Notes: a model not told the origin generated them from the letters alone. 64,000 nucleotides of DNA from Arthrobacter sunyaminii (GCF_018866305.1 NZ_CP076456.1:62001-126000), one strand, 5' to 3'. Shown: positions 16,917 through 25,674, numbered from the stretch's first letter. Translations and numbers: made by a program.

Positions 16917-18344
16917 TCACTTTTCCAGCTGGGCGGCGACGGACAGGAGCTCTGCCTCGCAGCCCGGGCGTCCGATCAGCTGGATTCCCATAGGCAGCCC
17001 GTCCTCGGTCCGGTGGGTGGGAAAGGTGATGGCCGGCAGCCCGCATACGTTCACCATTGACGTGAAGGGCGAGTATTGGCACTGCAGGTCATAGTCCCTG
17101 AGTCCCTGCGCGTCGCCCTCAAGCGAACTGTCCCAGTACCAGCCCACCGGGCGCGGAGTCTGACCCAGCGCCGGAGTCAGAATCATGTCGTAGGCGCTGT
17201 AGGCGCGGATGGTGTCCTGCTCGAAGCGGCGCAGGACATCGATTGCCGTAACCAGATCCGCCGCGGACCGCTGCTGTGCCCTGCGGCGCACGGCGGCCGT
17301 GATCGGCAGGAGCCGCTCCTCGCCGCCGTTCGGCAGTTCGAGGGTGGACAGTCCGGCGGTCCACACGGTTTGGAAAGCGTCCGGGTAGCGCTCGTCGTAG
17401 CTCAGCTGCGCCTCCGCGACATCATGTCCGGCGCCGGCCAGCGCTTTGATGCCGGCCTCCAGTGCCTGCACTGCCTCAGGGTCCAGGGTGATTTCCAAGC
17501 GGGAAGAAAAGGGGGAGAGGGTGCTCACCCCAATCCGGAACCTGCCCTCCGCACGTTGGGCAGCGGCAAGCAAGCTTTCCCCGGCCGGCGCTGCGGAGGT
17601 TGCATGAAAGTTTGGCTCGGCAACCATGGCGTCCAGGAGCAGAGCGGCATCAGCGGCAGTGCGGGCCAGTGGTCCGGCCACCACAAACTGGCCCAAATCG
17701 GACTGCCCGGATCCGGCCGGGACGCGTCCGCGGTTGGGTTTGAGGCCAACCAGTCCGGTGGCGGCCGCCGGAATACGAACTGATCCGCCGCCGTCGGTCC
17801 CGGGTGCGAAGGGCAGCATGCCGGCGGCGACTGCCGCGGCGCTGCCTCCACTGGAGCCGCCGGGGCTGAGTGCGGGGTCGAGGGGGTTGCGGGCCGGAGG
17901 ACCGATCAGGTTCTCGCTGTAACTGCTCAGGCCAAATTCGGGGACCTGCGTCTTGCCCAGGCTGATGGCGCCGGCCCGGCGCAGCACGGCGGGAAGCGGG
18001 CCGTCCGTTTCCGGAACATAGGCAGGCAGTGCTGCCGTTCCAAGCGTGGTGGGAACCCCGGCGACGTCGGCAAGGTCCTTGTGTGCAAGCGGCATCCCGT
18101 GGAGCAGTCCCAGCGGCTCGCCGCGGGCAAACCGTTCATCGGCAGCGGCGGCGTCCTTCAGTGCCGCTTCCGGAGTGGTCAGGAGAAAGGCGCCCAGAGC
18201 CGGGTTCAGCTCCTCGATCCGGGCCAGGAAATGCTCTGTCACCTCACGGGCGCTGATTTCACCGGCGGCAAGGGCATTGCGCAGCTCCAGCGCCGTAAAA
18301 TCCCGCAGTTCTCCGGATGAAACGGAATGAGGTTGATCAGGCAT
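16917..18344 (-). CDS. amidase-signature family amidase
   Basis: A 475-residue amidase-signature enzyme with a Ser-cisSer-Lys triad: Lys in PLAHKDLADVAGVPTT, and the two serines in the glycine-rich block SPGGSSGGSAAAVAAG, followed by GTDGGGSVRIPAAATGLVGLKP. The family hydrolyses amides to acids and ammonia (or forms GatA). The absence of gatB/gatC neighbours and the sequence ending in IQLIGRPGCEAELL favour a free-standing catabolic amidase; the substrate is unknown. ATG 18344 is preceded by GGAGG with only four intervening bases, close but acceptable. Confidence 0.88.
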   Translation of the reverse strand: MPDQPHSVSSGELRDFTALELRNALAAGEISAREVTEHFLARIEELNPALGAFLLTTPEAALKDAAAADERFARGEPLGLLHGMPLAHKDLADVAGVPTTLGTAALPAYVPETDGPLPAVLRRAGAISLGKTQVPEFGLSSYSENLIGPPARNPLDPALSPGGSSGGSAAAVAAGMLPFAPGTDGGGSVRIPAAATGLVGLKPNRGRVPAGSGQSDLGQFVVAGPLARTAADAALLLDAMVAEPNFHATSAAPAGESLLAAAQRAEGRFRIGVSTLSPFSSRLEITLDPEAVQALEAGIKALAGAGHDVAEAQLSYDERYPDAFQTVWTAGLSTLELPNGGEERLLPITAAVRRRAQQRSAADLVTAIDVLRRFEQDTIRAYSAYDMILTPALGQTPRPVGWYWDSSLEGDAQGLRDYDLQCQYSPFTSMVNVCGLPAITFPTHRTEDGLPMGIQLIGRPGCEAELLSVAAQLEK

Positions 18345-18473
18345 GTGACCTCCGGGGGCGTGAATATTATTTTCCGGGCAGGGCTCCCACTATAGGCTGG
18401 GAGGAAGAAGACCCCGGGGACTGCTGACGGCACACCGCCGCAGCTCCCCTGACCCGAGGACAGGAACCGGAAA

Positions 18474-18791
18474 ATGGAAAACGTATCGGTTGACGCCATC
18501 AGCAGCGGCGCCAAGATCCTGGACGTGCGCGAAGACTATGAATGGGAAGCCGGCCACATCGACGGCGCCCTTCATATTCCGTTGGATTCGCTGCCGGACC
18601 GTCTCGATGATCTGGATCCGGACACGGATCTTGCCGTCATCTGCCGCAGCGGCGGACGCAGCGCACGGGCAACCGCCTGGCTGGAGTCGCACGGCTACTC
18701 GGCTGTGAACGTTACCGGCGGCATGGGCGCCTGGCTGGAAGCCGGAAAGCCGATGGTTTCGGACAACGGTCAGGATCCCACCGTCGTATGA
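18474..18791 (+). CDS. rhodanese-like domain protein
   Basis: A single-domain rhodanese of 105 residues. It has the opening ILDVREDYEWEAGHIDGALHI and the active-site loop CRSGGRSA, whose Cys would carry the persulfide. Single-domain rhodaneses move sulfane sulfur between thiols or to cyanide; the physiological partner is unknown. GAGGACAGGAAC just ahead of the ATG gives the ribosome site. The last codons overlap the prephenate dehydratase start as ATGA, so it is translationally coupled to phenylalanine synthesis, a linkage without an obvious biochemical reason. Confidence 0.9.
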   Translation: MENVSVDAISSGAKILDVREDYEWEAGHIDGALHIPLDSLPDRLDDLDPDTDLAVICRSGGRSARATAWLESHGYSAVNVTGGMGAWLEAGKPMVSDNGQDPTVV

Positions 18792-19747
18792 GTGCTTCGC
18801 TCGGCGCCGGCTCCGGTGTCACGGACTCGGTGATCTACACCTATCTTGGCCCCGAAGGCACCTTCACCGAAGCCGCCCTGCTGCAGGTGCCGGGAGCGGA
18901 GTCGGCGGAGCGGATTCCCTCCACCAGCGTCAGTGCCGCGTTGGAGATGGTGCGCAGCGGGCGGGCGGATGCCGCCGTCGTGCCCATTGAAAACTCGGTG
19001 GAAGGCGGTGTCAGTGCCACACTGGACGCCATTTCCGCAGGGGAACCGCTGCGCATCCTGCGCGAAATCCTGGTGCCGATCACCTTTGTCCTGGCCGCCA
19101 GGTCCGGCCTCGCGCTGGCTGACATCGGCACCGTCTCCACCCACTCACACGCCTGGGCGCAGTGCAGGAACTGGGCCGATGCAAATATTCCGCAGGCGGA
19201 ATATTTGCCTGCCTCCTCCACGGCTGCGGCCGCGGTGGGCCTGCAGGAGGCGGAGCCGGGGTACGACGCCGCCATCTGCTCGCCGCTGGTGGCGCAGCGG
19301 CTGGGTTTGTCCGTGGTGGCCGAGGACATTGGAGACATCACTGATGCCGTCACCCGCTTTGTCCTGCTGAGCCTGCCCACCTACCTGCCCGAGCCCACCG
19401 GGGCGGACAAGACCACCCTGGTGGTGCCGCTGCCCGAGGACCATCCCGGGGCCCTGATGGAAATCCTGGACCAGTTCTCCGCCCGCGGAGTGAACCTGAG
19501 CCGGATTGAGTCCCGTCCCACCGGATTGTTCCTCGGCGATTACTTCTTCAGCATTGACGCGGACGGGCACATCTCCGACGCACGCATGGCCGACGCCCTC
19601 AGAGGGCTGCACCGGATCAGTCCGAACCTGAGATTCCTGGGTTCCTATCCCCGGGCGGACCACCGCGAGCCTGAGGTTCCGCGGCACAACACCGATGAAG
19701 CGTTCCGGCGCGCGGACGTCTGGCTTGAGGGGCTCCTCAGGGGCTAA
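18788..19747 (+). CDS. pheA: prephenate dehydratase
   Basis: A 319-residue monofunctional prephenate dehydratase, converting prephenate to phenylpyruvate in phenylalanine synthesis. Conserved blocks are YLGPEGTFTEAAL at the N-terminus, VPIENSVEGGVSATLD (periplasmic-binding-like fold) and the catalytic TRF motif in DAVTRFVLLS. A regulatory ACT domain follows with the ESRP motif in RIESRPTGLFLGDYF, which normally binds phenylalanine for feedback inhibition. The start overlaps the rhodanese stop (ATGA). No attenuator peptide is visible upstream. Confidence 0.95.
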   Translation: MSASLGAGSGVTDSVIYTYLGPEGTFTEAALLQVPGAESAERIPSTSVSAALEMVRSGRADAAVVPIENSVEGGVSATLDAISAGEPLRILREILVPITFVLAARSGLALADIGTVSTHSHAWAQCRNWADANIPQAEYLPASSTAAAAVGLQEAEPGYDAAICSPLVAQRLGLSVVAEDIGDITDAVTRFVLLSLPTYLPEPTGADKTTLVVPLPEDHPGALMEILDQFSARGVNLSRIESRPTGLFLGDYFFSIDADGHISDARMADALRGLHRISPNLRFLGSYPRADHREPEVPRHNTDEAFRRADVWLEGLLRG

Positions 19748-19767
19748 CCTCTCCGCAAGGCATTACT

Positions 19768-19781
19768 GTGCCGACCGGCAC
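19768..19781 (+). terminator. short hairpin after pheA
   Basis: GTGCCG-ac-CGGCAC lies 21 bases after the pheA stop and 30 bases before the topoisomerase start. The stem is only 6 bp with a tight turn and no T run, so termination would be partial at best. Confidence 0.3.
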
Positions 19782-19810
19782 TGCGAAGGCGGGCAATAGG
19801 GAAGGGCACT

Positions 19811-20782
19811 GTGCGGCTGCGGCGAAGCAACTGTGAGCATCCGGGGTACTCCCGGCGAAAGCGCGGGCGCGGTTTCAGTTACACCGGGCTGCGCGGGGAC
19901 CCGCTGACGGAACGGGAAACCCTGGAGCGCATCCGCTCGCTGGCCATACCGCCGGCCTGGGCCAATGTCTGGATCAGCCCGTACGCCAACGGGCACATCC
20001 AGGCCACCGGCACCGATGCGGCCGGGCGGCGGCAGTACATCTACCATCCCTACTGGCGGGAGCTGAAGGACCGGGAGAAGTTCGACCGGTCCCTGGCCTT
20101 CGCCCAGTCCCTGCCGGCCGCCCGCAGGCTGATTACCAAGCACCTGCGCACGGACGGGGCCGGACCGCAGCGCGCCTACGCGGCGGCCCTTCGCATTGTG
20201 GACGCCGGAGCCCTGCGGATTGGCGGGGAACGCTACGCGGAGGTCAACGGGTCCTACGGCACCACCACTCTGCGCGTTGAACACGTTTCGGTGCAGGGGG
20301 ATGAGGTGCGGTTCGACTTCCCGGGAAAGAGCGGGCAGGAATGGCACACGCTGATCGAGGACCCCGACCTGGTGGCTGCCCTGAAACCCATGCTTGCCCG
20401 TCCTGATCCGGACACTGCCCTGGCCTACGAGGGGGCCGACGGCACCTGGCACAGCATCGCCGCATCGTCGCTGAATGACTTCCTCAAGGAAGTGACCGGC
20501 GGAGACTTTACGGCCAAGGATTTCCGCACCTGGCAGGCCACCGTGGTGGCCGCGATGCATCTGGCCCGGGCCTTTCCCCTGGTCTCCACCAAAAGAGACA
20601 AGCAGAAAGCCGTCACTGCCACGGCCGTGAAAGTGGCGGAACATTTGGGCAACACGCCGGCGATAGCCCGCAAGTCCTACATTGACCCGCGGGTGGTGGA
20701 CCGGTTTTTCGACGGGGAAGTCATTGCCGTGGCCGGATTCTCCGCCTCGGAGACGGCGGTGCGCCTGATGCTTACCGACTAG
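19811..20782 (+). CDS. DNA topoisomerase IB (poxvirus-like)
   Basis: A 323-residue bacterial type IB topoisomerase. These enzymes nick one strand through a 3'-phosphotyrosine and relax supercoils without ATP. The N-terminal domain matches from GYSRRKRGRGFSYTGL. The catalytic core has Arg136 in LRIGGERYAEVNGSYG, Lys173 in FPGKSGQEWH, Arg239 in KDFRTWQAT, His278 in EHLGNTP and the nucleophile Tyr290 in KSYIDP, so all five expected residues are present. The GTG start follows AGGGAAGGG at good spacing. It stands alone between pheA and a small acidic gene. Such enzymes are accessory and patchily distributed. Confidence 0.93.
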   Translation: MRLRRSNCEHPGYSRRKRGRGFSYTGLRGDPLTERETLERIRSLAIPPAWANVWISPYANGHIQATGTDAAGRRQYIYHPYWRELKDREKFDRSLAFAQSLPAARRLITKHLRTDGAGPQRAYAAALRIVDAGALRIGGERYAEVNGSYGTTTLRVEHVSVQGDEVRFDFPGKSGQEWHTLIEDPDLVAALKPMLARPDPDTALAYEGADGTWHSIAASSLNDFLKEVTGGDFTAKDFRTWQATVVAAMHLARAFPLVSTKRDKQKAVTATAVKVAEHLGNTPAIARKSYIDPRVVDRFFDGEVIAVAGFSASETAVRLMLTD

Positions 20783-20784
20783 GT

Positions 20785-20811
20785 CCCCGGCCGGCTCCGG
20801 GGCCCGCTTTT
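20785..20811 (+). terminator. terminator of topoisomerase IB gene
   Basis: CCCCGG-ccggct-CCGGGG forms a perfect 6-bp G+C stem directly after the stop codon and is followed by CCCGCTTTT. Confidence 0.55.
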
Positions 20812-20828
20812 CCCGTTCCGGTGTTCGT

Positions 20829-20842
20829 AAGTATGCTGATGT
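20829..20842 (+). promoter_or_regulatory. -10 region shared with the diiron-oxidase promoter
   Basis: AAGTATGCTGATGT contains the -10-like TATGCT. The same 14 bases occur once more in the window, on the minus strand at 63325-63338, again upstream of a gene. No good -35 TTGACA is seen at the usual distance at either site, so an alternative sigma factor is possible. Confidence 0.45.
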
Positions 20843-20918
20843 TATGAGTGCGGATCCATTCCGTGCCGAAGGTGCAGGATTGAATCCGGTCCTGTTTCAC
20901 GATCAGGAAGGTAAGCGA

Positions 20919-21188
20919 ATGTCTGAGTACCCCAATGAGGAAGAACAGCTGACCGACCCCAAGCCCAGCGGCCAGTCCACCGGCGACGACAACTATCGCG
21001 GAGACGCCGGCGACCAGGGCAACGACATCCGGTTTGCCGAGGAAGAAGCCTTGATCCGGGAGCAGGCTTCACCGAAGTCGCTCAACAAGGACGACGAGGG
21101 CGAATACACGGACCGCGATGAAGCCGACGGCGGCCGGAAGTCCAAGGACGAAGGCGGCTACACCGACGCCGAGGGCACCCAGGACTAG
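20919..21188 (+). CDS. small acidic hydrophilic protein, unknown function
   Basis: An 89-residue protein with no hydrophobic segment, very rich in Asp, Glu, Gly and Lys, with repeated patches such as GEYTDRDEADGG and GGYTDAEGT; it is probably disordered. ATG 20919 is chosen because AGGAAGG lies seven bases upstream. An earlier in-frame ATG at 20844 sits six bases after a TATGCT hexamer and could be a leaderless start, but the extra 25 codons use A/T third positions more freely and look like a leader. The composition resembles stress-related hydrophilins (weak inference). Its stop codon shares CTAG with the stop of the convergent kinase gene. Confidence 0.65.
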   Translation: MSEYPNEEEQLTDPKPSGQSTGDDNYRGDAGDQGNDIRFAEEEALIREQASPKSLNKDDEGEYTDRDEADGGRKSKDEGGYTDAEGTQD

Positions 21189-22303
21189 TTCCGCGATCCT
21201 GCCCGGAACGAGGGCCGTGCCATGGTGTACGGGCTCTGCGGGCGGGGGTGCTGCTGGTCCGGTGACGGTGCCCGGACCAGCAGCGCCAGGGGATCAACCT
21301 CCACGCGCACACTGGTTGCAGCGCCTGTGAGGTCTCCGTCCAGCTGGGTTTCAGTGGGCTGGGCAACCTTGATTTCCACGGTCCGGGCCCGGCGGTAGTC
21401 GATGACCGGTATGTTCCGCGGATACTTGGTCACCACCTTGCCCGCCACCCACAGCCAGCCGGCCAGGCTGCGCGGACTCATGATGACCACGTCCAGTAGG
21501 CCGTCATCCATTTTTGCTTCGGGGATGAAATCGATGCCGGCGGGAAGCCTGCCCAGATTCGCGAACAGGATGCTCCTGACCTTGTGCACCTGGGGCGGTT
21601 CGCCGTCCACGGAAATGCTCATTTTGGTGCGGCGGCCCGGCAGCAGCCTCACGCCCGCCTCGCTGTAGGCCAGCCAGCCCACGTGCTTTTTCAGGTCATC
21701 CCGAGTGGCTGCAATGACTTCGGCGTCCAGGCCGATTCCCCCCATGACGAGGAACGCGCTGCTGCGGCGTTCACCGGTGACTGCGTCATCAAAGTCAATG
21801 GTGCCCATGTCAATGCGCCTCTGGTTGCCGTGCAGCGCCGTGCGGATCGACGCCGCCAGATCTGCCACCGGAATCCCCAGGTTCCGCGCCAGCAGGTTGC
21901 CCGTTCCCAGCGGCAGCAGCCCCAGCGCCGCGGGAGAGTTGGCCAATGCCCGGGCCACCTCCCGCACCGTTCCGTCCCCGCCGCCGGCCAGGACGACGTC
22001 GGCCCCCAGCTCCACCGCGCGGCGTGCCTGCTCGTACCCCGGAGACTGCCGGGTGGTTTCCAGGATCAAAGGGGGATCCCAGCCAGCCAGTTCGCAGGCC
22101 TCGGCCAACAGTGTCCGTGCGGCAGGAGCCTGCGCCTTAACGGGGTTAAGCACCAGCGCAATCCGCTGGTCACCCGGCGCCAGGGTCTTGACGACGGTAC
22201 GCTTCGCAGCCTGCCGGCGTCGGCGTCGTGCCACCTGCCATGCTGCAAGGGCCGCCAGGGCAGCGGCCAGCAGTACAAGAAGGACGATCAAAGGTGCGGA
22301 CAT
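21185..22303 (-). CDS. diacylglycerol-kinase-catalytic-domain lipid kinase
   Basis: A 372-residue protein of the DagK/YegS/LCB5 family. One N-terminal membrane anchor (about residues 4-24, then an Arg/Lys-rich stretch) precedes the kinase fold: RIALVLNPVKA, the nucleotide-binding AGGGDGTVREVARAL, and LPLGTGNLLARNLGIP. The family phosphorylates diacylglycerol or another lipid alcohol, at the inner membrane face. A TAGGCT hexamer lies 10 bases before the ATG. The gene converges on the small acidic gene and the two stop codons share the four bases CTAG (21185-21188). Possible substrates include diacylglycerol released by the PAP2 or mprF operons. Confidence 0.88.
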   Translation of the reverse strand: MSAPLIVLLVLLAAALAALAAWQVARRRRRQAAKRTVVKTLAPGDQRIALVLNPVKAQAPAARTLLAEACELAGWDPPLILETTRQSPGYEQARRAVELGADVVLAGGGDGTVREVARALANSPAALGLLPLGTGNLLARNLGIPVADLAASIRTALHGNQRRIDMGTIDFDDAVTGERRSSAFLVMGGIGLDAEVIAATRDDLKKHVGWLAYSEAGVRLLPGRRTKMSISVDGEPPQVHKVRSILFANLGRLPAGIDFIPEAKMDDGLLDVVIMSPRSLAGWLWVAGKVVTKYPRNIPVIDYRRARTVEIKVAQPTETQLDGDLTGAATSVRVEVDPLALLVRAPSPDQQHPRPQSPYTMARPSFRAGSRN

Positions 22304-22377
22304 AGTGATTCCCAGCCTAACCCGGTCCCGGGCGGAGGTTAGTCGAAGCCCGTGCCGGTGCCCGCCCGGGTTTTCGG

Positions 22378-22383
22378 TACTCT
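22378..22383 (+). promoter_or_regulatory. -10 element, leaderless start of serS
   Basis: TACTCT stands exactly 6 bases before the GTG of serS. No Shine-Dalgarno sequence and no T-box leader are present. Confidence 0.5.
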
Positions 22384-22389
22384 TGAAGC

Positions 22390-23667
22390 GTGATCGATGT
22401 TAATGAGCTCCGCGAAAACCCCGAAAAATTCCGAGCCTCCCAGCGCGCCCGCCAAGCGGACGAGTCCCTGGTGGACGCGATCATCGCTGCCGATGCCGCG
22501 CGCCGCGATTCGCGCACCCGCTTCGAAAGCCTGCGCGCCGAGCAGAATGCTTTCGGCAAGCGTGTTGCCAAGGCCAAGGGCGAGGAAAAGCAGGCCCTCC
22601 TGGCAGAGGTCAAGGAACTGGCCGGTGCCGTGAAGGCCGCCGGTGCCGAGGCGGACGCCGCCCAGGCTGAATCTGATGCCCTGCTGCGCCGCATCCCGAA
22701 CCTGGTGCAGGACGGCGTACCTGCCGGCGGCGAGGATGACTTCGAGGTTCTCAAGACAGTCGGCACGCCCCGCGACTTCGAAGCCGAAGGCTTCACCCCC
22801 CGCGACCACCTGGAAATCGGTGAACTGCTGGGTGCCATCGACATGGAACGCGGCGCCAAGGTTTCCGGCTCCCGGTTCTACTTCCTGCGCGGCGTTGGCG
22901 CCCGTCTGGAACTGGCCCTGCTGAACATGGCCATGGACCAGGCCGTCCAAGCCGGTTTCGTGCCCATGATCACCCCCACGCTGGTGCGCCCGGAGACCAT
23001 GCAGGGCACCGGCTTCGATGTGGCGCACGACGCCGAGATTTACCGCCTCGCCGAAGATGACCTGTACCTGGTCGGTACTTCCGAGGTGCCGCTGGCCGGC
23101 TACCACGCCGACGAAATCCTGGACCTCAACGGCGGTCCCGTCCGGTACGCCGGCTGGTCCTCCTGCTACCGCCGCGAGGCAGGCTCGCACGGCAAGGACA
23201 CCCGCGGCATCATCCGCGTCCATCAGTTCAACAAGGTGGAAATGTTCATCTACACCAAGCCTGAAGACGCCGCCGCGGAACATCAGCGGCTGCTGGCCTG
23301 GGAAGAGGAAATGCTCGCCAAGGTGGAGCTGCCCTACCGGGTGATCGACACCGCCGCAGGGGATCTGGGCATGTCCGCCGCCCGGAAATTCGACTGCGAG
23401 GCCTGGGTTCCCACCCAGAACGCCTACCGCGAGCTGACGTCCACCTCCAACTGCACCACGTTCCAGGCCCGCCGCCTGAACATCCGCGAACGCCAGGACG
23501 GCGACGGCAAGGGCACCCGTGCCGTCGCTACGCTCAACGGAACCCTGGCCACCACCCGGTGGATCGTGGCCATCCTTGAGCACCACCAGAATCCGGACGG
23601 ATCCGTAACTGTTCCGGCTGCCCTTCGCCCGTACCTGGGCGGACTTGAGGTTCTGCCGGTCCTGTAA
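22390..23667 (+). CDS. serS: serine--tRNA ligase
   Basis: A 425-residue class II aminoacyl-tRNA synthetase that charges tRNA-Ser (and tRNA-Sec where present). It begins [14 protein letters not shown], followed by the long antiparallel coiled-coil arm (about 30-100) that grips the variable arm of the tRNA. The class II motifs follow: motif 2 [17 protein letters not shown] with the HQFNKVEMF block, and motif 3 near the C-terminus ([15 protein letters not shown]). Length is normal. The GTG follows a TACTCT -10 by 6 bases, so the mRNA is probably leaderless. A strong terminator follows at 23701. Confidence 0.97.
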   Translation: MIDVNELRENPEKFRASQRARQADESLVDAIIAADAARRDSRTRFESLRAEQNAFGKRVAKAKGEEKQALLAEVKELAGAVKAAGAEADAAQAESDALLRRIPNLVQDGVPAGGEDDFEVLKTVGTPRDFEAEGFTPRDHLEIGELLGAIDMERGAKVSGSRFYFLRGVGARLELALLNMAMDQAVQAGFVPMITPTLVRPETMQGTGFDVAHDAEIYRLAEDDLYLVGTSEVPLAGYHADEILDLNGGPVRYAGWSSCYRREAGSHGKDTRGIIRVHQFNKVEMFIYTKPEDAAAEHQRLLAWEEEMLAKVELPYRVIDTAAGDLGMSAARKFDCEAWVPTQNAYRELTSTSNCTTFQARRLNIRERQDGDGKGTRAVATLNGTLATTRWIVAILEHHQNPDGSVTVPAALRPYLGGLEVLPVL

Positions 23668-23700
23668 CGCGATCCGCGGTTCCGGGTTCATCCCTGCGGC

Positions 23701-23737
23701 AGTTCCTGTTCCGGACACCCGGAGCGGGAACTGTTTT
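23701..23737 (+). terminator. intrinsic terminator of serS
   Basis: AGTTCCTGTTCCGG and CCGGAGCGGGAACT pair over 14 positions (two of them G-U in RNA) around an ACAC loop, and the stem is followed by GTTTT. Confidence 0.85.
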
Positions 23738-23808
23738 CCGCACCCCACCTGCGCACTTATGTGAGCCGCGTCCTTTCGGGATCTGCGGCCATCTGTTTAA
23801 ATGAGGCG

Positions 23809-24654
23809 ATGACAACTATGACAAGCACCGGCATCGAAGACCGGCAGAACCCTGACCACTTCCCCCATTTGGTGGCCCTGGACGTGGACGGCACCCTGGT
23901 GGACCATGACGGGCATATGTCCGCGGGCGTCCGTGAAGCCGCCGAGGCTGCAATTGCCGCCGGCCATCACCTGGTTATCGCCACCGGACGGTCCTACGGG
24001 GCGGCCCTTCCCATCCTGGAACGCCTTGGCATCACCGAGGGGTATTGCGTGGCCTCCAACGGCGGCGTCACCCTGCGGGTGGACACCTCCCTTCCGGACG
24101 GCTACGAAGTGATTGACCGGGTGGTGTTCGATCCACGGACCGCCCTGGACGCCTTGCGCATCAAGCTGCCCACCGCCAAATTTGCCCTCGAGGATTCGCA
24201 CGGGAACTTCCTCTCCACCGAGCGCTTCCAGGATGCCAGCTTTGGGGTGGAGGCACAGGCGGTGGACTTTGAGCGGCTGCGCAGTGCCGAAGCAGTCCGC
24301 GTGGTGGTCTTCAGCGTAGATTCCACGGCCGAGGAATTCGGTGAGGCAGTCCGGGCCATCGGCCTGCACGGCGTGACGTACTCAGTGGGCTGGACCGCCT
24401 GGCTGGACATCGCCGCCGAAGGCGTCACCAAGGCCAGCGCACTGGAAAATGTCCGCAGCAGGCTGGACATTGACCGGAAGTACACCCTGGCCATGGGTGA
24501 TGGACGCAATGACATCGAAATGCTGGGCTGGGCCGCCCGCGGCGTGGCCATGGGCCAAGCTCCCGCCGAAGTGCTGGAAGTGGCAACCGAGGTCACCGGA
24601 ACCGTGTATGAAGACGGCGCCGCCACCATCCTGCGCGGCCTCGCAAACAACTAA
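23809..24654 (+). CDS. HAD-superfamily phosphatase, Cof type
   Basis: A Cof-type HAD hydrolase of about 281 residues. Motif I is ALDVDGTLVDHDG (nucleophile and acid/base Asp), motif II IATGRSYGAA, and motif IV MGDGRNDIEMLGWA. The C2 cap lies between about residues 90 and 200. Such enzymes hydrolyse small phosphate esters; the substrate is unknown. The start is uncertain: ATG 23809 follows TTAAAT by 6 bases (leaderless pattern), while ATG 23818 has GAGG 11 bases upstream. It is related to, but clearly different from, the Cof-type gene at 2103. Confidence 0.85.
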   Translation: MTTMTSTGIEDRQNPDHFPHLVALDVDGTLVDHDGHMSAGVREAAEAAIAAGHHLVIATGRSYGAALPILERLGITEGYCVASNGGVTLRVDTSLPDGYEVIDRVVFDPRTALDALRIKLPTAKFALEDSHGNFLSTERFQDASFGVEAQAVDFERLRSAEAVRVVVFSVDSTAEEFGEAVRAIGLHGVTYSVGWTAWLDIAAEGVTKASALENVRSRLDIDRKYTLAMGDGRNDIEMLGWAARGVAMGQAPAEVLEVATEVTGTVYEDGAATILRGLANN

Positions 24655-24694
24655 CTGTCCCGCAATCAACTAACCGTCGCGCAGGCAGCCTGTT

Positions 24695-25345
24695 TCAGGC
24701 TCCCTGCGCCGCTGGTTCGAAGACCCTGGCGGAGGACGGAAGTGAAACCGGTCCGGTGCTCAGTGCGAGCAGCCGTGCCGCCGCGGGGCGGGTGGCCCAC
24801 TCCTCCTGCCAGTGGGAGCGCACCACGGCCTTGCTGACGGCCTGTGTGGTGATGCCAAGGATTTCCGCCACATACTTTTGCTGCCCGCGGGCGCCGGGAG
24901 TCATCAGGTCCAGCACTTTCCACTCGGCGTCGGTGCGGCTGGCCACGATCTGGCCGAGCAGCCGCAGTACTGCCTGGGCTTCTGCGGCGATGTCGGCGTC
25001 CGGTCCGTCCACGGCCAGCGGTATGCGTTCGCCGGTCTTCTGCGCCCGGACCACGGCACGGCGGGCATAGACGAGCCCAAACCCGTCATTGTCCAGGATG
25101 TTCTGCTGAAGCGGCGGATGCAGTTCGCCGACACCGATGCCCACGTTCCAGCGCCGCTGCCGGATGGCAGTCAGCGCGGCATCGACGGCCGCGGCGGCGT
25201 CCGCCAGCACGCCCTGCGCTTCGTCGCCCACCGAGCGCTGAAACGGAACGGCGGCGGGCAGATGGCGCAGCGAACGGATGAGCTCTGGAACCAGGTCCCC
25301 CGATTCGCGCGAGTCCCGCTGGTTGATCGTCAGCACATAATGCAT
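24695..25345 (-). CDS. SatD-like protein with C-terminal helix-turn-helix
   Basis: A 216-residue soluble protein. The N-terminal part (MHYVLTINQRDSRESGDLV, then FQRSVGDEAQGVL and VGIGVGELHPPL) resembles the SatD-like family, whose fold and role are poorly known. The C-terminal 70 residues contain a helix-turn-helix, QKYVAEILGITTQAVSKAVV, suggesting DNA binding. ATG 25345 is preceded by CATGCT at 6 bases, a leaderless pattern. It faces away from a 78-residue membrane protein gene; the gap of 80 bases would hold both promoters, so autoregulation and control of the neighbour are possible (inference). Family assignment is from remembered motif patterns and is only moderately sure. Confidence 0.65.
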   Translation of the reverse strand: MHYVLTINQRDSRESGDLVPELIRSLRHLPAAVPFQRSVGDEAQGVLADAAAAVDAALTAIRQRRWNVGIGVGELHPPLQQNILDNDGFGLVYARRAVVRAQKTGERIPLAVDGPDADIAAEAQAVLRLLGQIVASRTDAEWKVLDLMTPGARGQQKYVAEILGITTQAVSKAVVRSHWQEEWATRPAAARLLALSTGPVSLPSSARVFEPAAQGA

Positions 25346-25413
25346 GGGTTCAGCATGCCAGAGGACCCCAAAGACAACCGGGATCGGTTGCGGCGCGCCT
25401 CGGATGCATCGCC

Positions 25414-25419
25414 TAGAGT
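25414..25419 (+). promoter_or_regulatory. -10 element, leaderless start of small membrane protein
   Basis: TAGAGT lies exactly 6 bases before ATG 25426, with no Shine-Dalgarno sequence. Confidence 0.5.
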
Positions 25420-25425
25420 CGGCAG

Positions 25426-25662
25426 ATGAAGAATTCCAGCGGGCAGCCGCCGCAGCCGCCCAACCCAAAACCCGTCTCCCTGATTCCGCTGTTCTTTGCG
25501 CTCGGGGTCATTCTGCTGGGCCTTTGGGCTGCGTGGGTAACCGGCAGCTGGGTGTTGCTCGCGGTTGCCGTTGCCGTTGCGGTCCTGCCTGCCCGCACCT
25601 ATGGCGGAGATGTGCGCACCTGGGCGCGGCGGCGGGCCCGGGGAGGGCCGGTGAACGAGTAG
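25426..25662 (+). CDS. small two-helix membrane protein, unknown
   Basis: A 78-residue protein. A Pro/Gln-rich start of about 15 residues is followed by two adjacent hydrophobic segments (near 18-36 and 41-56) and a basic C-terminus with several arginines, so both ends probably lie in the cytoplasm. I do not recognise a family. The ATG follows TAGAGT by 6 bases. It is transcribed away from the SatD-like/HTH gene, which could regulate it. A hairpin follows at 25675. Confidence 0.6.
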   Translation: MKNSSGQPPQPPNPKPVSLIPLFFALGVILLGLWAAWVTGSWVLLAVAVAVAVLPARTYGGDVRTWARRRARGGPVNE

Positions 25663-25674
25663 GAGTCCAAACGA

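Noticed and set aside
22330..22390. T-box riboswitch before serS
   Set aside because: There is too little leader: the -10 sits 6 bases before the start codon, and no T-box sequence is seen.
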